Source of the DNA: Galactobacillus timonensis
GTDB lineage: Bacteria > Bacillota_I > Bacilli_A > Erysipelotrichales > Erysipelotrichaceae
NCBI RefSeq assembly: GCF_900240265.1
Contig: NZ_LT964739.1
Coordinates: forward strand, 445,286-509,285
Direction of reading: 5' to 3'
DNA length: 64,000 nucleotides
How positions within the stretch are numbered: position 1 is the first letter of the stretch; every line of letters begins with the position of its first letter. The notes under the pieces were generated by a model. That model searched no databases. It saw only the letters and a list, made by a program, of their open reading frames with translations, and was not told the origin of the DNA. Positions 25,634-33,372 of the stretch are shown here, one piece after another. The position numbers were made by a program, and so were the translations under genes.

Positions 25634-26431
25634 TTACCTCATTGAATATAGAAACAGAAGCACAAATGCACCAAGCACCGCGAGAAGTGCGATATCCCAG
25701 GCGTTTCTGCGGCTTCTTTGTTCCGTATGTATGGTTCCATCATACAGCCGGCATTCCATCGCATCTGCCGTTTGATGACCATATTCCGCCGCCTTCAGAA
25801 ACAGGGTTCCGGCAATCCCGGAAAAGCTGCGCCGGTGATCTTCGCTTTTACCGATGCTGCGAAGGCGCAGTGCCGTTAACATTTCTTCAGCTTTGCGGCC
25901 AAGAATTGCTATATAGCGCAGTGTCAGATCCAGAATAAAGACAACAATCGAAGGAATATGGATGCGGTTCAAAGAAGCGGTCAGCCGGTTCCATGGGGAA
26001 GTCACGGACACATACGTTAACATCGCCACGGACAGAAACACTTTCACCGATATGGTGATAAACGTCATGGATCCGGAAAGGAAATAAGCCGGAACCAGAA
26101 TCAGAAATGACAGCATAGCCGCTCCGGCAGCGCTGCGCATCACTTCCTGCAGCACTTCCAGCCGCTGCATGCTCAGAAACAAAAGAAACACTGCCGCTAT
26201 GCACAAAGTAAATCCAAACGCCGGCGACAGTGCCATCATGAGTATCATCGAAAATGCCGCCAGCAGTTTGACGCCGGCATGGGCCTTTTCCGAATCAGCG
26301 CGTTTATTTAAATCGATCCGTTCAAACAGCCGGACAAACGCAAGAAGCGAACGCGTAATAAAACCATCCTGTCCCTTTCCAGGGACAGGACATGGTTCCT
26401 CTTCCATCCATGACGGAAGTAAGCTGCTCAT
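25634..26431 (-). CDS. larQ: ECF transporter transmembrane T component (LarQ/CbiQ family)
   Basis: A membrane protein of 265 residues with 5-6 hydrophobic segments and the coupling helix region typical of CbiQ (RKAEEMLTALRLRSIG, then AAEYGHQTADAMECRLYDG: the two A-R-G-like coupling motifs in divergent form). It overlaps the CbiM-like gene by 4 bases. It couples ATP hydrolysis by the adjacent ATPase to metal release by the S component. Confidence 0.88.
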   Translation of the reverse strand: MSSLLPSWMEEEPCPVPGKGQDGFITRSLLAFVRLFERIDLNKRADSEKAHAGVKLLAAFSMILMMALSPAFGFTLCIAAVFLLFLSMQRLEVLQEVMRSAAGAAMLSFLILVPAYFLSGSMTFITISVKVFLSVAMLTYVSVTSPWNRLTASLNRIHIPSIVVFILDLTLRYIAILGRKAEEMLTALRLRSIGKSEDHRRSFSGIAGTLFLKAAEYGHQTADAMECRLYDGTIHTEQRSRRNAWDIALLAVLGAFVLLFLYSMR

Positions 26432-27429
26432 CTGGAGTAGACTGGTCCTTTCTTAGCGCCACCCATCAGGCGGAACACAATGATTAACAGGGAAACACCT
26501 ATCACGGCGCTGACAATATAGCCAAGAACATCCGGCATGCCGCTCACCGTATAATCAGGGAAAAGTGTACTTAATTCAAATCCGCCCGCCATTCCTGCAG
26601 GTGTATAGCCCAGAGCGCTTCCGGCGCTGGCATCCATGGCGATTTCATCCGCACCCCATTCGCCCCAGGCAGTTCCATCCGCAAGTAATCCCAGCGGCAC
26701 CAGAACAACCAGGGCCGTCAATAGAAGGTACAGCGGCTTCCTTTCGCCTGTGTCTTTGGAAGTATTCAGGACCATGGAAGGTGACGTGCGCAGGATAAAG
26801 GCAAGTACACCAGCCGTAAAGATGACCTCGGCAAGGCCGAAAATTGTCAGATGACCGATCATCATGGCCGGAATCGAAATCGAAAGACCATAGGGGCAGT
26901 ACAGTGCCTGACCAGCCGCATCATGGAATAGTGCCGGCTGAATGCCAAACTCAACGGCGGCACAGAAGGCTGCCGCATTAATTCCGGCAAACGACCCGAG
27001 CCCTGCCGCAAGTAATCTTCGCTTCGTACTGACTTCACCTTTGGTCAGTGCCTTGTAAATGGCATAGCCAAGGAATGGCAGTACAAATGCCATATTGAAG
27101 CAGTTTGCCCCAAAGGAAAGAATACCGCCATCCCCAAAGAGCAGTGCCTGCAGTAACAGTGCTACAGAAACAGCGATACACGCCGCTTCCGGTCCCAGCA
27201 GAATAGCAATCAGTGTACCTCCAACCGCATGACCCGTCGTTCCGCCGGGAAGTGGGACATTAAACATCATCGCAACGAAGGAAAAAGCGGCGCCGACGCC
27301 AATCATGGAAATTTTCTCTTTCGGAAGCTCATTTTTTACTTTGCGGATGGAATGAGCCCATACCGGAATCATCGCCGCAGTCATCACGGCGCACGTTGAC
27401 GGACTCAGATAATTTTCTGGAATATGCAT
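26428..27429 (-). CDS. larMN: Nickel-binding S component (LarMN/CbiM family)
   Basis: A membrane protein of 333 residues. The start at 27429 gives MHIPENYLSP, the CbiM/NikM N-terminus in which residue His2 and nearby groups coordinate the metal; GGAAAGGGG lies upstream and supports this start. Six to seven helices follow (GTTGHAVGGTLIAILLGPEAAC with a conserved His). An extra C-terminal extracytoplasmic part plus a last helix replaces the separate CbiN, as in LarMN fusions. It is the first gene of the operon, behind a leader with a terminator hairpin. Metal specificity (nickel) is inferred from larBCE downstream. Confidence 0.9.
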   Translation of the reverse strand: MHIPENYLSPSTCAVMTAAMIPVWAHSIRKVKNELPKEKISMIGVGAAFSFVAMMFNVPLPGGTTGHAVGGTLIAILLGPEAACIAVSVALLLQALLFGDGGILSFGANCFNMAFVLPFLGYAIYKALTKGEVSTKRRLLAAGLGSFAGINAAAFCAAVEFGIQPALFHDAAGQALYCPYGLSISIPAMMIGHLTIFGLAEVIFTAGVLAFILRTSPSMVLNTSKDTGERKPLYLLLTALVVLVPLGLLADGTAWGEWGADEIAMDASAGSALGYTPAGMAGGFELSTLFPDYTVSGMPDVLGYIVSAVIGVSLLIIVFRLMGGAKKGPVYSR

Positions 27430-27612
27430 GATCGTTTCCCCTTTCCAATCTACAAAAAAGCATGCCCATTCGCTGTGCATACCTTCGTGATATACAAATC
27501 CACGGCTTCAGCCGTTTCTGTTTCTCCCTGATTGTTTCATCCTGTCTGCAGCCCGAGCCCTGCTTCAGCAGCGCCATCCTCCGGCATCTTCAGATACCGG
27601 TTCCGCAGTTTC
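27430..27612 (-). promoter_or_regulatory. Structured leader of the lar operon ending in an attenuator
   Basis: From the promoter side on the minus strand the leader has four elements. The first is a hairpin CCGGTATC / GATGCCGG (27600-27581). Next come a CTGCT / AGCAG hairpin (27571-27560), the stretch GCAGACAGGATGAAAC (27550-27535), which loosely resembles a B12 box, and a hairpin ACGGCT / AGCCGT (27515-27502). Last is a terminator just before the larMN ribosome-binding site. This is the arrangement of a metal- or cofactor-sensing riboswitch or attenuator, but the aptamer does not match a class I can name with confidence. Confidence 0.45.
27454..27485 (-). terminator. Attenuator terminator inside the lar leader
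   Basis: GGTATGC / GCATGC stem with an 11-base loop, followed by TTTTTT, 25 bases before the larMN start. Transcription would stop before the operon unless the hairpin is prevented. Confidence 0.65.
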
Positions 27613-27616
27613 TTCG

Positions 27617-27636
27617 AATGCTAATATTTTAACATT
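27617..27636. promoter_or_regulatory. Palindromic operator candidate upstream of the lar leader
   Basis: AATGCTA-N6-TAACATT is a 7-bp inverted repeat with one mismatch, in the AT-rich region that should contain the lar promoter. The size and spacing suit a dimeric metalloregulator. The regulator is unknown. Confidence 0.4.
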
Positions 27637-27823
27637 TCAAAATGGATCCGAGGCGGTTTTTCTTCCGTTTGCTTGCGATTTTACACTTCAGCGTAACATC
27701 CCCGGTCGGAGTGCTGCGCTCACCAAGAATCAGAAAAATCCGATCCCTCACCAGATTGCCAGGAAATGTACTTTGAATCAGGCAGCGCTTATCATCCCGT
27801 TTGATATATTCAACTACATTCAG
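27629..27823 (-). pseudogene. Short open frame without a normal start, possible gene remnant
   Basis: On the minus strand a 65-codon open frame with codon choice similar to real genes runs from a CTG (27823, directly after an in-frame TAG) to TAA at 27629. It encodes LNVVEYIKRDDKRC and later FLILGERSTPTGDVTLKCK. No ATG/GTG/TTG with a ribosome-binding site fits. It may be the 3' remnant of a decayed gene. I recognise no family. Confidence 0.25.
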
Positions 27824-27873
27824 CTACATTTTCTGCACTTGCGCGAATACGTTAGAAATACACCTGCAGTAAT

Positions 27874-28416
27874 CTAACATTCTGATTCCAAAGTGCTAAG
27901 AAGTTCATCCATCGAGTCACAGAAGCGAATCATTTCCATGCTCTCCACAGGGAAGAAACCTTCCCGGGCCATATGCTGGTACTGCCTGCGCAGCGAATCA
28001 TAAAAACCATCAGGGTTATAGATGAGCACATCACCTTTGAAAGTGCCAAGTTTCTTCGCAGATACTGCTTCCGCAAGCTCTTCCAGCGTCCCCGGACCGC
28101 CAGGCAGAGTGACCAGGACATCCGCTTTTCCAATGAGCAGTTTCTTTCGCTCATCCATATTTTCAACAACAATCTGCTCATCCAGACCATCATTGTTTGC
28201 TACACCGCGGTCCACCAGAAACTGCGGCATAATGCCAATCACATACGCTCCGGCTTCTTTCGCTGCTGAAGAAAGAATTCCCATGGTCCCAACGCTGGCG
28301 CCCCCATAGATCAGCGTATGATGATGCTCACCGATCCATGTACCAATCCTCTCAGCATCCGATGCATACTGTTTCTTTGATCCAAATGTCGAGCCAAGAA
28401 ATACCGTGATGTTCAT
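27874..28416 (-). CDS. LOG-family Rossmann-fold protein (TIGR00730)
   Basis: A protein of 180 residues in the lysine-decarboxylase-like LOG family, which cleaves ribose-5-phosphate from nucleoside monophosphates (cytokinin-riboside-phosphate phosphoribohydrolase in plants and some bacteria). The fingerprint PGGPGTLEEL (105-114) and the nucleotide-binding YGGASVGTMG (37-46) are intact. TTAGGAG precedes the start. It lies 48 bases after a VTT membrane protein gene, separated by a terminator-like hairpin. The physiological substrate in this organism is unknown. Confidence 0.9.
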   Translation of the reverse strand: MNITVFLGSTFGSKKQYASDAERIGTWIGEHHHTLIYGGASVGTMGILSSAAKEAGAYVIGIMPQFLVDRGVANNDGLDEQIVVENMDERKKLLIGKADVLVTLPGGPGTLEELAEAVSAKKLGTFKGDVLIYNPDGFYDSLRRQYQHMAREGFFPVESMEMIRFCDSMDELLSTLESEC

Positions 28417-28435
28417 ATCATTTCTCCTAAAAGAA

Positions 28436-28458
28436 AACTGCAGACATTCGCCGCAGTT
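28436..28458 (-). terminator. Terminator after the second VTT protein
   Basis: Stem AACTGC / GCAGTT with an 11-base loop and TTTTCTTTT downstream on the minus strand. Confidence 0.6.
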
Positions 28459-28464
28459 AGAGAT

Positions 28465-29238
28465 CTATTCCTTCGCCGATGATACATCGGCGCCTGTGTC
28501 TTTTGTTTTTCCCGTCTGACGGCTGCTGATCCAGGAAAGAAATTTGGCGCGATTTTTCGCAACCAGATAAATCAATATCACCTGCAGACCAAACACCGCA
28601 ACGACAGCCGCAACATTCTTACGGATCAGATAATGTCCCGCGATGCAGTTGAGAAGAATCTGAACAATGCTTCCCGCCGCAACAGCCACTGTAAACGGCT
28701 TCAGTGCAATATTGATCTGCGAAGCAAAGTAAGGAATGAAACCGTTAGGGATGCCCGGAATCATATATGCCAATCCCAGCACAAACGCCGGTGAATAGTT
28801 ATTGATTTTATCAACAAGTGAATTTTTCCGGTTGGTCATTTCCATCAGATCCTTGATAACTCCCGAGAACCTGCGGGCAACCGAAAACACCAGCACATTG
28901 CCAAAGATAAAGCCAAGATACGTCATCGCAAAGGCCTTCCACCAGCCATAAATCACGCCGGCAACGACCTGGACCGCAATCCCCGGAATAAAGATACTGA
29001 TAACCTGCAGAGCGGACATCATAAATACGGAAAACAAACCCGATAGTTCACCTTCCGCATTCAGATAGGCACTGATTTCATTCTCGTCATTATCCTTCAG
29101 CAGCGTGAACAGCGTCGAAAGACGCGGCCCAAAAATCTTAACGATGATTAAAACCATCAACGTCACGACGCCGATGAGCAGAAGGATCGCCAGCAGTTTC
29201 TCTGCTTTTTTATTCCGTTTTGTTTCCTTTACCGACAT
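28465..29238 (-). CDS. TVP38/TMEM64 (VTT-domain) membrane protein
   Basis: A protein of 257 residues with a cytoplasmic basic N-terminus, a helix at about 13-33, a loop, then the VTT core: IPGIAVQVVAGVIYGWWKAFAMTYLGFIFGN and, near 150-170, AYMIPGIPNGFIPYFASQ with the conserved P-G-xP-x-G. It is a second, longer paralogue of the protein at 8457. The family belongs to the DedA/VTT superfamily implicated in lipid transport and membrane homeostasis. No partner glycosyltransferase is adjacent here. Confidence 0.88.
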   Translation of the reverse strand: MSVKETKRNKKAEKLLAILLLIGVVTLMVLIIVKIFGPRLSTLFTLLKDNDENEISAYLNAEGELSGLFSVFMMSALQVISIFIPGIAVQVVAGVIYGWWKAFAMTYLGFIFGNVLVFSVARRFSGVIKDLMEMTNRKNSLVDKINNYSPAFVLGLAYMIPGIPNGFIPYFASQINIALKPFTVAVAAGSIVQILLNCIAGHYLIRKNVAAVVAVFGLQVILIYLVAKNRAKFLSWISSRQTGKTKDTGADVSSAKE

Positions 29239-29277
29239 AACCTGCTAATTTTCCCTATTATTATGGGAAATGTCAAC

Positions 29278-29730
29278 TTATTTTCGCCGCACGCTTTTGA
29301 CGGGAAGACCAGCATTTTTCGAAAGATAACGATGCACTTCCTTCATCTGATCCTCGTTGAAGTCAATATAGGCAGGCGCCGCCCCCTTGCTGAATTCAAC
29401 GCGATGCCCCTCATCATCCACCTTAATGGACTTCAGCTTCTGATACGGATACAGCTTACCGATCATTACAATCCCATCCGGTGAAAGACCCGAGTTCAAT
29501 CCCCAGTACAGAACTCCCATAATAACCAGCAAAGCTGTCTGAATCACCCGGAAAACGCCTGAATAATTAAAGAGCCCGATCGCCGCAATGCCCCAGAAAA
29601 TACACGGAATCACCCAGCGCGGTCCAAGTTTCGTAGCCACTTCGATGCGTTTAGAATCTCTGCGCATCTTAAACAGCGTCGCCATCACGATCGCATCCAA
29701 TACATAAAAAAGCAGATCATTCCAGTTCAT
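29278..29730 (-). CDS. Small membrane protein, DUF5673-like
   Basis: A protein of 150 residues from the ATG at 29730 (MNWNDLLFYVLDAIVMATLF). It has three hydrophobic segments (about 5-22, 44-62 and 68-85) followed by a soluble C-terminal domain, SPDGIVMIGKLYPYQKLKSI and VEFSKGAAPAYIDFNEDQ. This is the pattern of DUF5673-type proteins, in which a short membrane region is followed by a PH-like bacterial domain. A longer frame exists upstream, but that part looks like a remnant of another gene (see 29731-30009). Function unknown. Confidence 0.65.
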   Translation of the reverse strand: MNWNDLLFYVLDAIVMATLFKMRRDSKRIEVATKLGPRWVIPCIFWGIAAIGLFNYSGVFRVIQTALLVIMGVLYWGLNSGLSPDGIVMIGKLYPYQKLKSIKVDDEGHRVEFSKGAAPAYIDFNEDQMKEVHRYLSKNAGLPVKSVRRK

Positions 29731-30009
29731 AGTATTTACCTGGGAATATTCTAGCAAAGAAACTGCCGCACTTTTCCGTTTCTTCCATAAAACCGCGAGT
29801 CTTAACGCTCTTCCTTTACTTTGTCTGCCCAGACTATTTCCCAGGAAATCATTGAGCAGACGCATCATCGCTCCCAGGACATATAAACGCCCGGTCATCT
29901 GAAACCAGGCTGGAACCGGAAGCGTCCCTCCCCAATAATACCCAATATGGTCCAGTGTCATCAGCACTCGTGCCAGCACCATTTCCTCTATCAACAACAA
30001 AAAAGCCAT
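29731..30009 (-). pseudogene. Possible remnant of a TraX-like membrane protein
   Basis: In frame with, but upstream of, the DUF5673-like gene lies a stretch reading VLARVLMTLDHIGYYWGG and WFQMTGRLYV. This resembles the beginning of TraX-family proteins (M-x-x-D-H-I-G ... I/T-G-R-L). After G-R-L the expected helices are lost and the sequence turns basic, as expected after a frameshift or deletion. There is no clear ribosome-binding site. Confidence 0.35.
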
Positions 30010-30057
30010 CCGGGATAATGAGCCTGGACAGCCATTGTTCCTGGAAAGTCACACAGA

Positions 30058-30471
30058 TCAGCGCATAGATTCCGCAAGAATCTGTTCCTTTAACATCACG
30101 ATCTTTTGTCGAATCTCTTCCATCACCCGCAGATATGCGGCATCGTCTTTTCCCGTAGGATCTTCCAATCCCCAGTCAAACCGCTGCTGGCAGGGCAGCG
30201 AAGGACACTGCACGCCGCACCCCATCGTCACCACAATATCGACGCTGCCAATTTCTGCCAGGGGTTTTGTATACTGGCCTTCTTTGATCATATCGATGCC
30301 ATAGTGCTCCTTCATGAGTCTGGCCGCGGCTGGATCAATCGCTTCTTTGATATTCGTTCCTGCGGAACAGCTTTCCAGCACATCTGCAGCCAAATGTCTT
30401 CCCATAGCTTCTGCAATCTGACTTCGGCACGCATTGTGCGTACAAATGAAACCAATCTTCAGTCTGGTCAT
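30058..30471 (-). CDS. arsC: Arsenate reductase, thioredoxin-coupled (low-MW phosphatase fold)
   Basis: A cytoplasmic enzyme of 137 residues reducing arsenate to arsenite. The P-loop C10-T-H-N-A-C15-R-S is intact, and the redox relay cysteines are Cys85 (VTMGCGVQC) and Cys89, with an extra Cys94. The aspartate in EDPTGKDD provides the general acid. It is the last gene of the arsR-acr3-arsC operon, 10 bases after acr3, so arsenite made here can be exported directly. Confidence 0.95.
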   Translation of the reverse strand: MTRLKIGFICTHNACRSQIAEAMGRHLAADVLESCSAGTNIKEAIDPAAARLMKEHYGIDMIKEGQYTKPLAEIGSVDIVVTMGCGVQCPSLPCQQRFDWGLEDPTGKDDAAYLRVMEEIRQKIVMLKEQILAESMR

Positions 30472-30481
30472 ACACGCATGT

Positions 30482-31525
30482 TCACCCGGGGAACCAGTTT
30501 TTCGTATGTTTCGCGATCTTCACCAGCGTCAACATCACCGGCACCTCTGTTAGTACACCAACCGTCGTTGCCAAAGCTGCAGGGCTTGTTGTCCCAAACA
30601 ACGCTACTGCAACCGCGACCGCAAGCTCAAAGAAATTCGATGCCCCGATCATTCCTGCCGGAGCCGCGATATCAAACGGAAGCCGGACCAGCTTTGCCAT
30701 TCCATAAGCCAGAAAGAAAATCAAAAACGTCTGAACAATCAGCGGTACCGCAATCAAAACAATATGCAGCGGATTGGCAAGGATCACCTGCGCCTGTGAC
30801 GCAAAGATCAGCACCAGCGTCAGCAGAAGTCCAACCGTCGTCGCCCGATCGAAACGGTGCACAAACACCCTGTCCAGATACTCCTTTCCTTTGCGCCGCG
30901 TTACGATCACTCTGGTTAAAACACCTGCCGCCAGCGGAATCACAACAAACAGAAACACACTGACAAACAATGTCCCATACGGCACCGAAACATTCGACAC
31001 TCCCAGAAGGAACTTCACAATCGGAACGAACGCTGCCAGAATAATCAGATCATTCGTCGCCACCTGCACCACCGTATAGGCAGGGTTTCCATCTACCAGC
31101 GTACTCCAGACAAATACCATTGCCGTGCATGGCGCCGCCCCAAGCAGCACCGCCCCGGCCAGATACTGTCTGGCAAGATCCGGTGAAATCCAGCGCCCAA
31201 ACACAACAAACAAAAACAAGTACGCCAGCACGTACATTGAAAACGGTTTGATCAGCCAGTTCACGATCCAGGTCACAAACAATCCCTTCGGGTTCTTTCC
31301 AACTTCCCGCACACTCTGAAAATCAACCTTAACCATCATCGGATAGATCATGATCCAGATTAAAATGGCAATCGGAATCGAAATACCATCCACTTCCATC
31401 TGCCCAAGCAATTCTGGTACAGCAGGAATAAAATGACCGATCAGAATTCCAGTCCCCATGCAAAGCAATACCCACACCGACAAATAGCGCTGAAAACAGC
31501 TGATACCCCCTTGTTGTTTCTGCAT
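30482..31525 (-). CDS. acr3: Arsenite efflux permease, ACR3 family
   Basis: A ten-helix membrane protein of 347 residues from the ATG at 31525, which has GGGGAG 7 bases upstream and lies 4 bases after the arsR stop. The conserved cysteine of the family is in GAAPCTAMVFVWS (helix 4), and the essential glutamate is in GASNFFELAVAVAVALFG (helix 9). The BASS-like fold exports arsenite using the proton gradient. Operon position between arsR and arsC is typical. Confidence 0.95.
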   Translation of the reverse strand: MQKQQGGISCFQRYLSVWVLLCMGTGILIGHFIPAVPELLGQMEVDGISIPIAILIWIMIYPMMVKVDFQSVREVGKNPKGLFVTWIVNWLIKPFSMYVLAYLFLFVVFGRWISPDLARQYLAGAVLLGAAPCTAMVFVWSTLVDGNPAYTVVQVATNDLIILAAFVPIVKFLLGVSNVSVPYGTLFVSVFLFVVIPLAAGVLTRVIVTRRKGKEYLDRVFVHRFDRATTVGLLLTLVLIFASQAQVILANPLHIVLIAVPLIVQTFLIFFLAYGMAKLVRLPFDIAAPAGMIGASNFFELAVAVAVALFGTTSPAALATTVGVLTEVPVMLTLVKIAKHTKNWFPG

Positions 31526-31529
31526 AAAA

Positions 31530-31868
31530 TCACTCCCCACACCGGCAGTCCTCTGCCCTCTTGCGGCAGCCATCGCCGCAGTTCAAATGCTCGATATAGT
31601 TACGAAACTCCATTAAAGTCTCGCAATCCAGTGAATAGAACGTATTCTTCCACTCTTTGCGGCAATGAACCAGGCCGCATTCCGCCAGAATCTTCATATG
31701 ATGCGACAGCGTCGGCTGCGTAATCCGAAAATGTTCCAGCAGCCTGCATCCGCACAGCTCACCATTCATCAAAAGTTCCACAATCTGAATCCGGTGCAGA
31801 TCTCCGAGCGCCCGGCAGATCTCAGCCGCCCGCATCGCATCCATCGTTTCTTTCTGGTCACAGTCCAT
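31530..31868 (-). CDS. arsR: ArsR-family arsenite-responsive repressor
   Basis: A winged-helix SmtB/ArsR repressor of 112 residues. The metalloid-binding cysteines sit at the start of the recognition region, ELCGCRLL (Cys39, Cys41), as in the ELCVCDL motif of E. coli ArsR, followed by the HTH FRITQPTLSHHMKIL. The C-terminus is Cys-rich (CGDGCRKRAEDCRC), offering further thiols. The start at 31868 has only a weak upstream AAAGG. An ATG at 31844 with AGAAAG is an alternative and would leave the metal site intact. The operator half-sites overlap the first start codon, so self-repression is strongly suggested. Confidence 0.93.
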   Translation of the reverse strand: MDCDQKETMDAMRAAEICRALGDLHRIQIVELLMNGELCGCRLLEHFRITQPTLSHHMKILAECGLVHCRKEWKNTFYSLDCETLMEFRNYIEHLNCGDGCRKRAEDCRCGE

Positions 31869-31912
31869 ATCACATAGACGCCTTTCTATGTGATATCTTA
31901 TTCATCGCATAG
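31867..31912. promoter_or_regulatory. ArsR operator overlapping the arsR start
   Basis: A perfect 12-bp inverted repeat ATATCACATAGA / TCTATGTGATAT (31867-31878 and 31885-31896, 6-base spacer) includes the arsR start codon. A third half-site CGCATAG follows at 31906-31912. Three CACATAG-type half-sites suit two repressor positions. Confidence 0.8.
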
Positions 31913-31962
31913 ACATTCGTCAATGTGACAGTGCAAAAAAAGAAACTGCACAGGGCAGCTCC

Positions 31963-32646
31963 TTAATGTACCGGATAATGCTGGGTCGATCCGTCTTTCT
32001 TGATCTGCAGAATGTCCACAAGCTCAAAGCCCGCATCCTCCAGAACCTTCTGCATCTTCTCAACGGAAACTTCACCGGTCGCCTTGATGACACATTCGAC
32101 GCCACGCTCTTCATTATGATAGACCGCAATGCCTTCCAGGTTCGCATCCTCATCCGCAAACAGCTTGCAGATCTTGGCAAACTCACCCGGGCGATCCTCA
32201 ACTTTAATTACGAAGCGGGTCCCTTGAATCGTATAGCCCATCAGATCGACAAAGGCCTTGAAGATATCCTTCTCCGTAATGATGCCGATCACCTTATTGT
32301 CTTGATCGACAACAGGAAGCGCCGCGATCTCGTTATTCTCCATCCGCAGCGCCGCCTCTTCCAGAAACTCATCCGGTCCGATCGACACCACATCCCGGAT
32401 CATGATGTCGGACACCTTTGTGCGATTCAGAAGATAGTTCAGCTCATAGATTGAAAGCGACGTGTTGCGGGCACCGGACGACTCTTCCACAAGCCCGCCC
32501 GTAACCAGGCCAATCAGCTTTCCGTCCCCGTCCACAACCGGCAGACGATGGAACTTTCCCTGTCCCATGATTTCGGTTGCCTTTGACAGCGAAACGTCCC
32601 CCGTAACAGTCACCGGGTTCTTCGTCATGTGATCCTTAATATACAT
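31963..32646 (-). CDS. CBS-CBS-ACT regulatory protein (AcuB-like)
   Basis: A protein of 227 residues with two CBS modules (about 1-60, starting MYIKDHMTKNPVTVTGD, and 77-135, VSDIMIRDVVSIGPDE) and a C-terminal ACT domain (about 143-215, RFVIKVEDRPGEFAKICKLF). CBS modules bind adenosyl nucleotides and ACT domains bind amino acids, so it can sense both. Its gene starts 3 bases after livF with a GGAGG site and is co-transcribed with the branched-chain amino acid importer. A link to leucine/isoleucine/valine status is therefore plausible. The acetoin role of B. subtilis AcuB should not be assumed. Confidence 0.85.
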   Translation of the reverse strand: MYIKDHMTKNPVTVTGDVSLSKATEIMGQGKFHRLPVVDGDGKLIGLVTGGLVEESSGARNTSLSIYELNYLLNRTKVSDIMIRDVVSIGPDEFLEEAALRMENNEIAALPVVDQDNKVIGIITEKDIFKAFVDLMGYTIQGTRFVIKVEDRPGEFAKICKLFADEDANLEGIAVYHNEERGVECVIKATGEVSVEKMQKVLEDAGFELVDILQIKKDGSTQHYPVH

Positions 32647-32649
32647 ACA

Positions 32650-33357
32650 TTATCCTCCCAGATATGCCTTCTGCACACGCGGATCCGACGCCAGCTGAGC
32701 GCCTGTACCCTCCAGCGTGATTTTTCCTGTTTCCAGAACATAGGCACGGTCCGCAATCGACAATGCCATGCGCGCATTCTGCTCCACCAGAAGCACCGTA
32801 ACACCCTTCTCCTTATTGATCGTCTCAATAATGTGGAAGATTTCCTTTACAAGCAGCGGTGACAATCCCATCGACGGCTCATCGAGCAGAAGAATTTTCG
32901 GCGCCGACATCAGCGCACGCCCCATCGCCAGCATCTGCTGCTCACCGCCCGAAAGCGTACCAGCCGCCTGCGTGTAACGCTCCTTCAGACGCGGAAAGAG
33001 ATCAAAGACCATTTCCTCATCCTTCTGGATGCCGTCCGCATCCTTACGATGAAAAGCACCGAGCAGAAGGTTTTCATGAACCGTCTGCTCCGCAAAGACG
33101 CGTCTGCCTTCCGGAACCTGCGCCAGACCAAGAGAAATAATCTTATCGGGCGCAATCTTTACCAGATCCTTATCATCCAGCTCAATGGAGCCCGAAGCCG
33201 GTTTCAAAAGCCCCGAAATTGCATGCATCGTCGTCGTTTTACCGGCGCCATTGGCACCGATCAGCGTAACGATCTCACCATCATCGACATGGAAGGAGAT
33301 GCCCTTCACGGCTTCGATCATGCCGTAGCGAACAACCAGATTCTCTACCTTCAGCAT
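32650..33357 (-). CDS. livF: Branched-chain amino acid ABC transporter ATPase LivF
   Basis: An ATPase of 235 residues with Walker A GANGAGKTT (34-42), signature LSGGEQQ, Walker B ILLLDEPSMGLSP and the LivF-specific region LAQVPEGRRVFAEQTVHENLLLG. It is the second ATPase of the HAAT-family importer and lies 15 bases after livG. It energises uptake of Leu/Ile/Val (or related hydrophobic amino acids) across the cytoplasmic membrane. Confidence 0.95.
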   Translation of the reverse strand: MLKVENLVVRYGMIEAVKGISFHVDDGEIVTLIGANGAGKTTTMHAISGLLKPASGSIELDDKDLVKIAPDKIISLGLAQVPEGRRVFAEQTVHENLLLGAFHRKDADGIQKDEEMVFDLFPRLKERYTQAAGTLSGGEQQMLAMGRALMSAPKILLLDEPSMGLSPLLVKEIFHIIETINKEKGVTVLLVEQNARMALSIADRAYVLETGKITLEGTGAQLASDPRVQKAYLGG

Positions 33358-33372
33358 TTCTCTCTCCCTTCC

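Noticed and set aside
27430..27612. Naming the lar leader a cobalamin or NiCo riboswitch
   Set aside because: Only fragments resemble the B12 box, and the four-way junction of NiCo RNAs is not evident by eye; a covariance search is needed.
31963..32646. Annotating the CBS-ACT protein as acetoin-utilisation AcuB
   Set aside because: Domain order matches AcuB, but the operon is for amino acid import and no acetoin genes are present.
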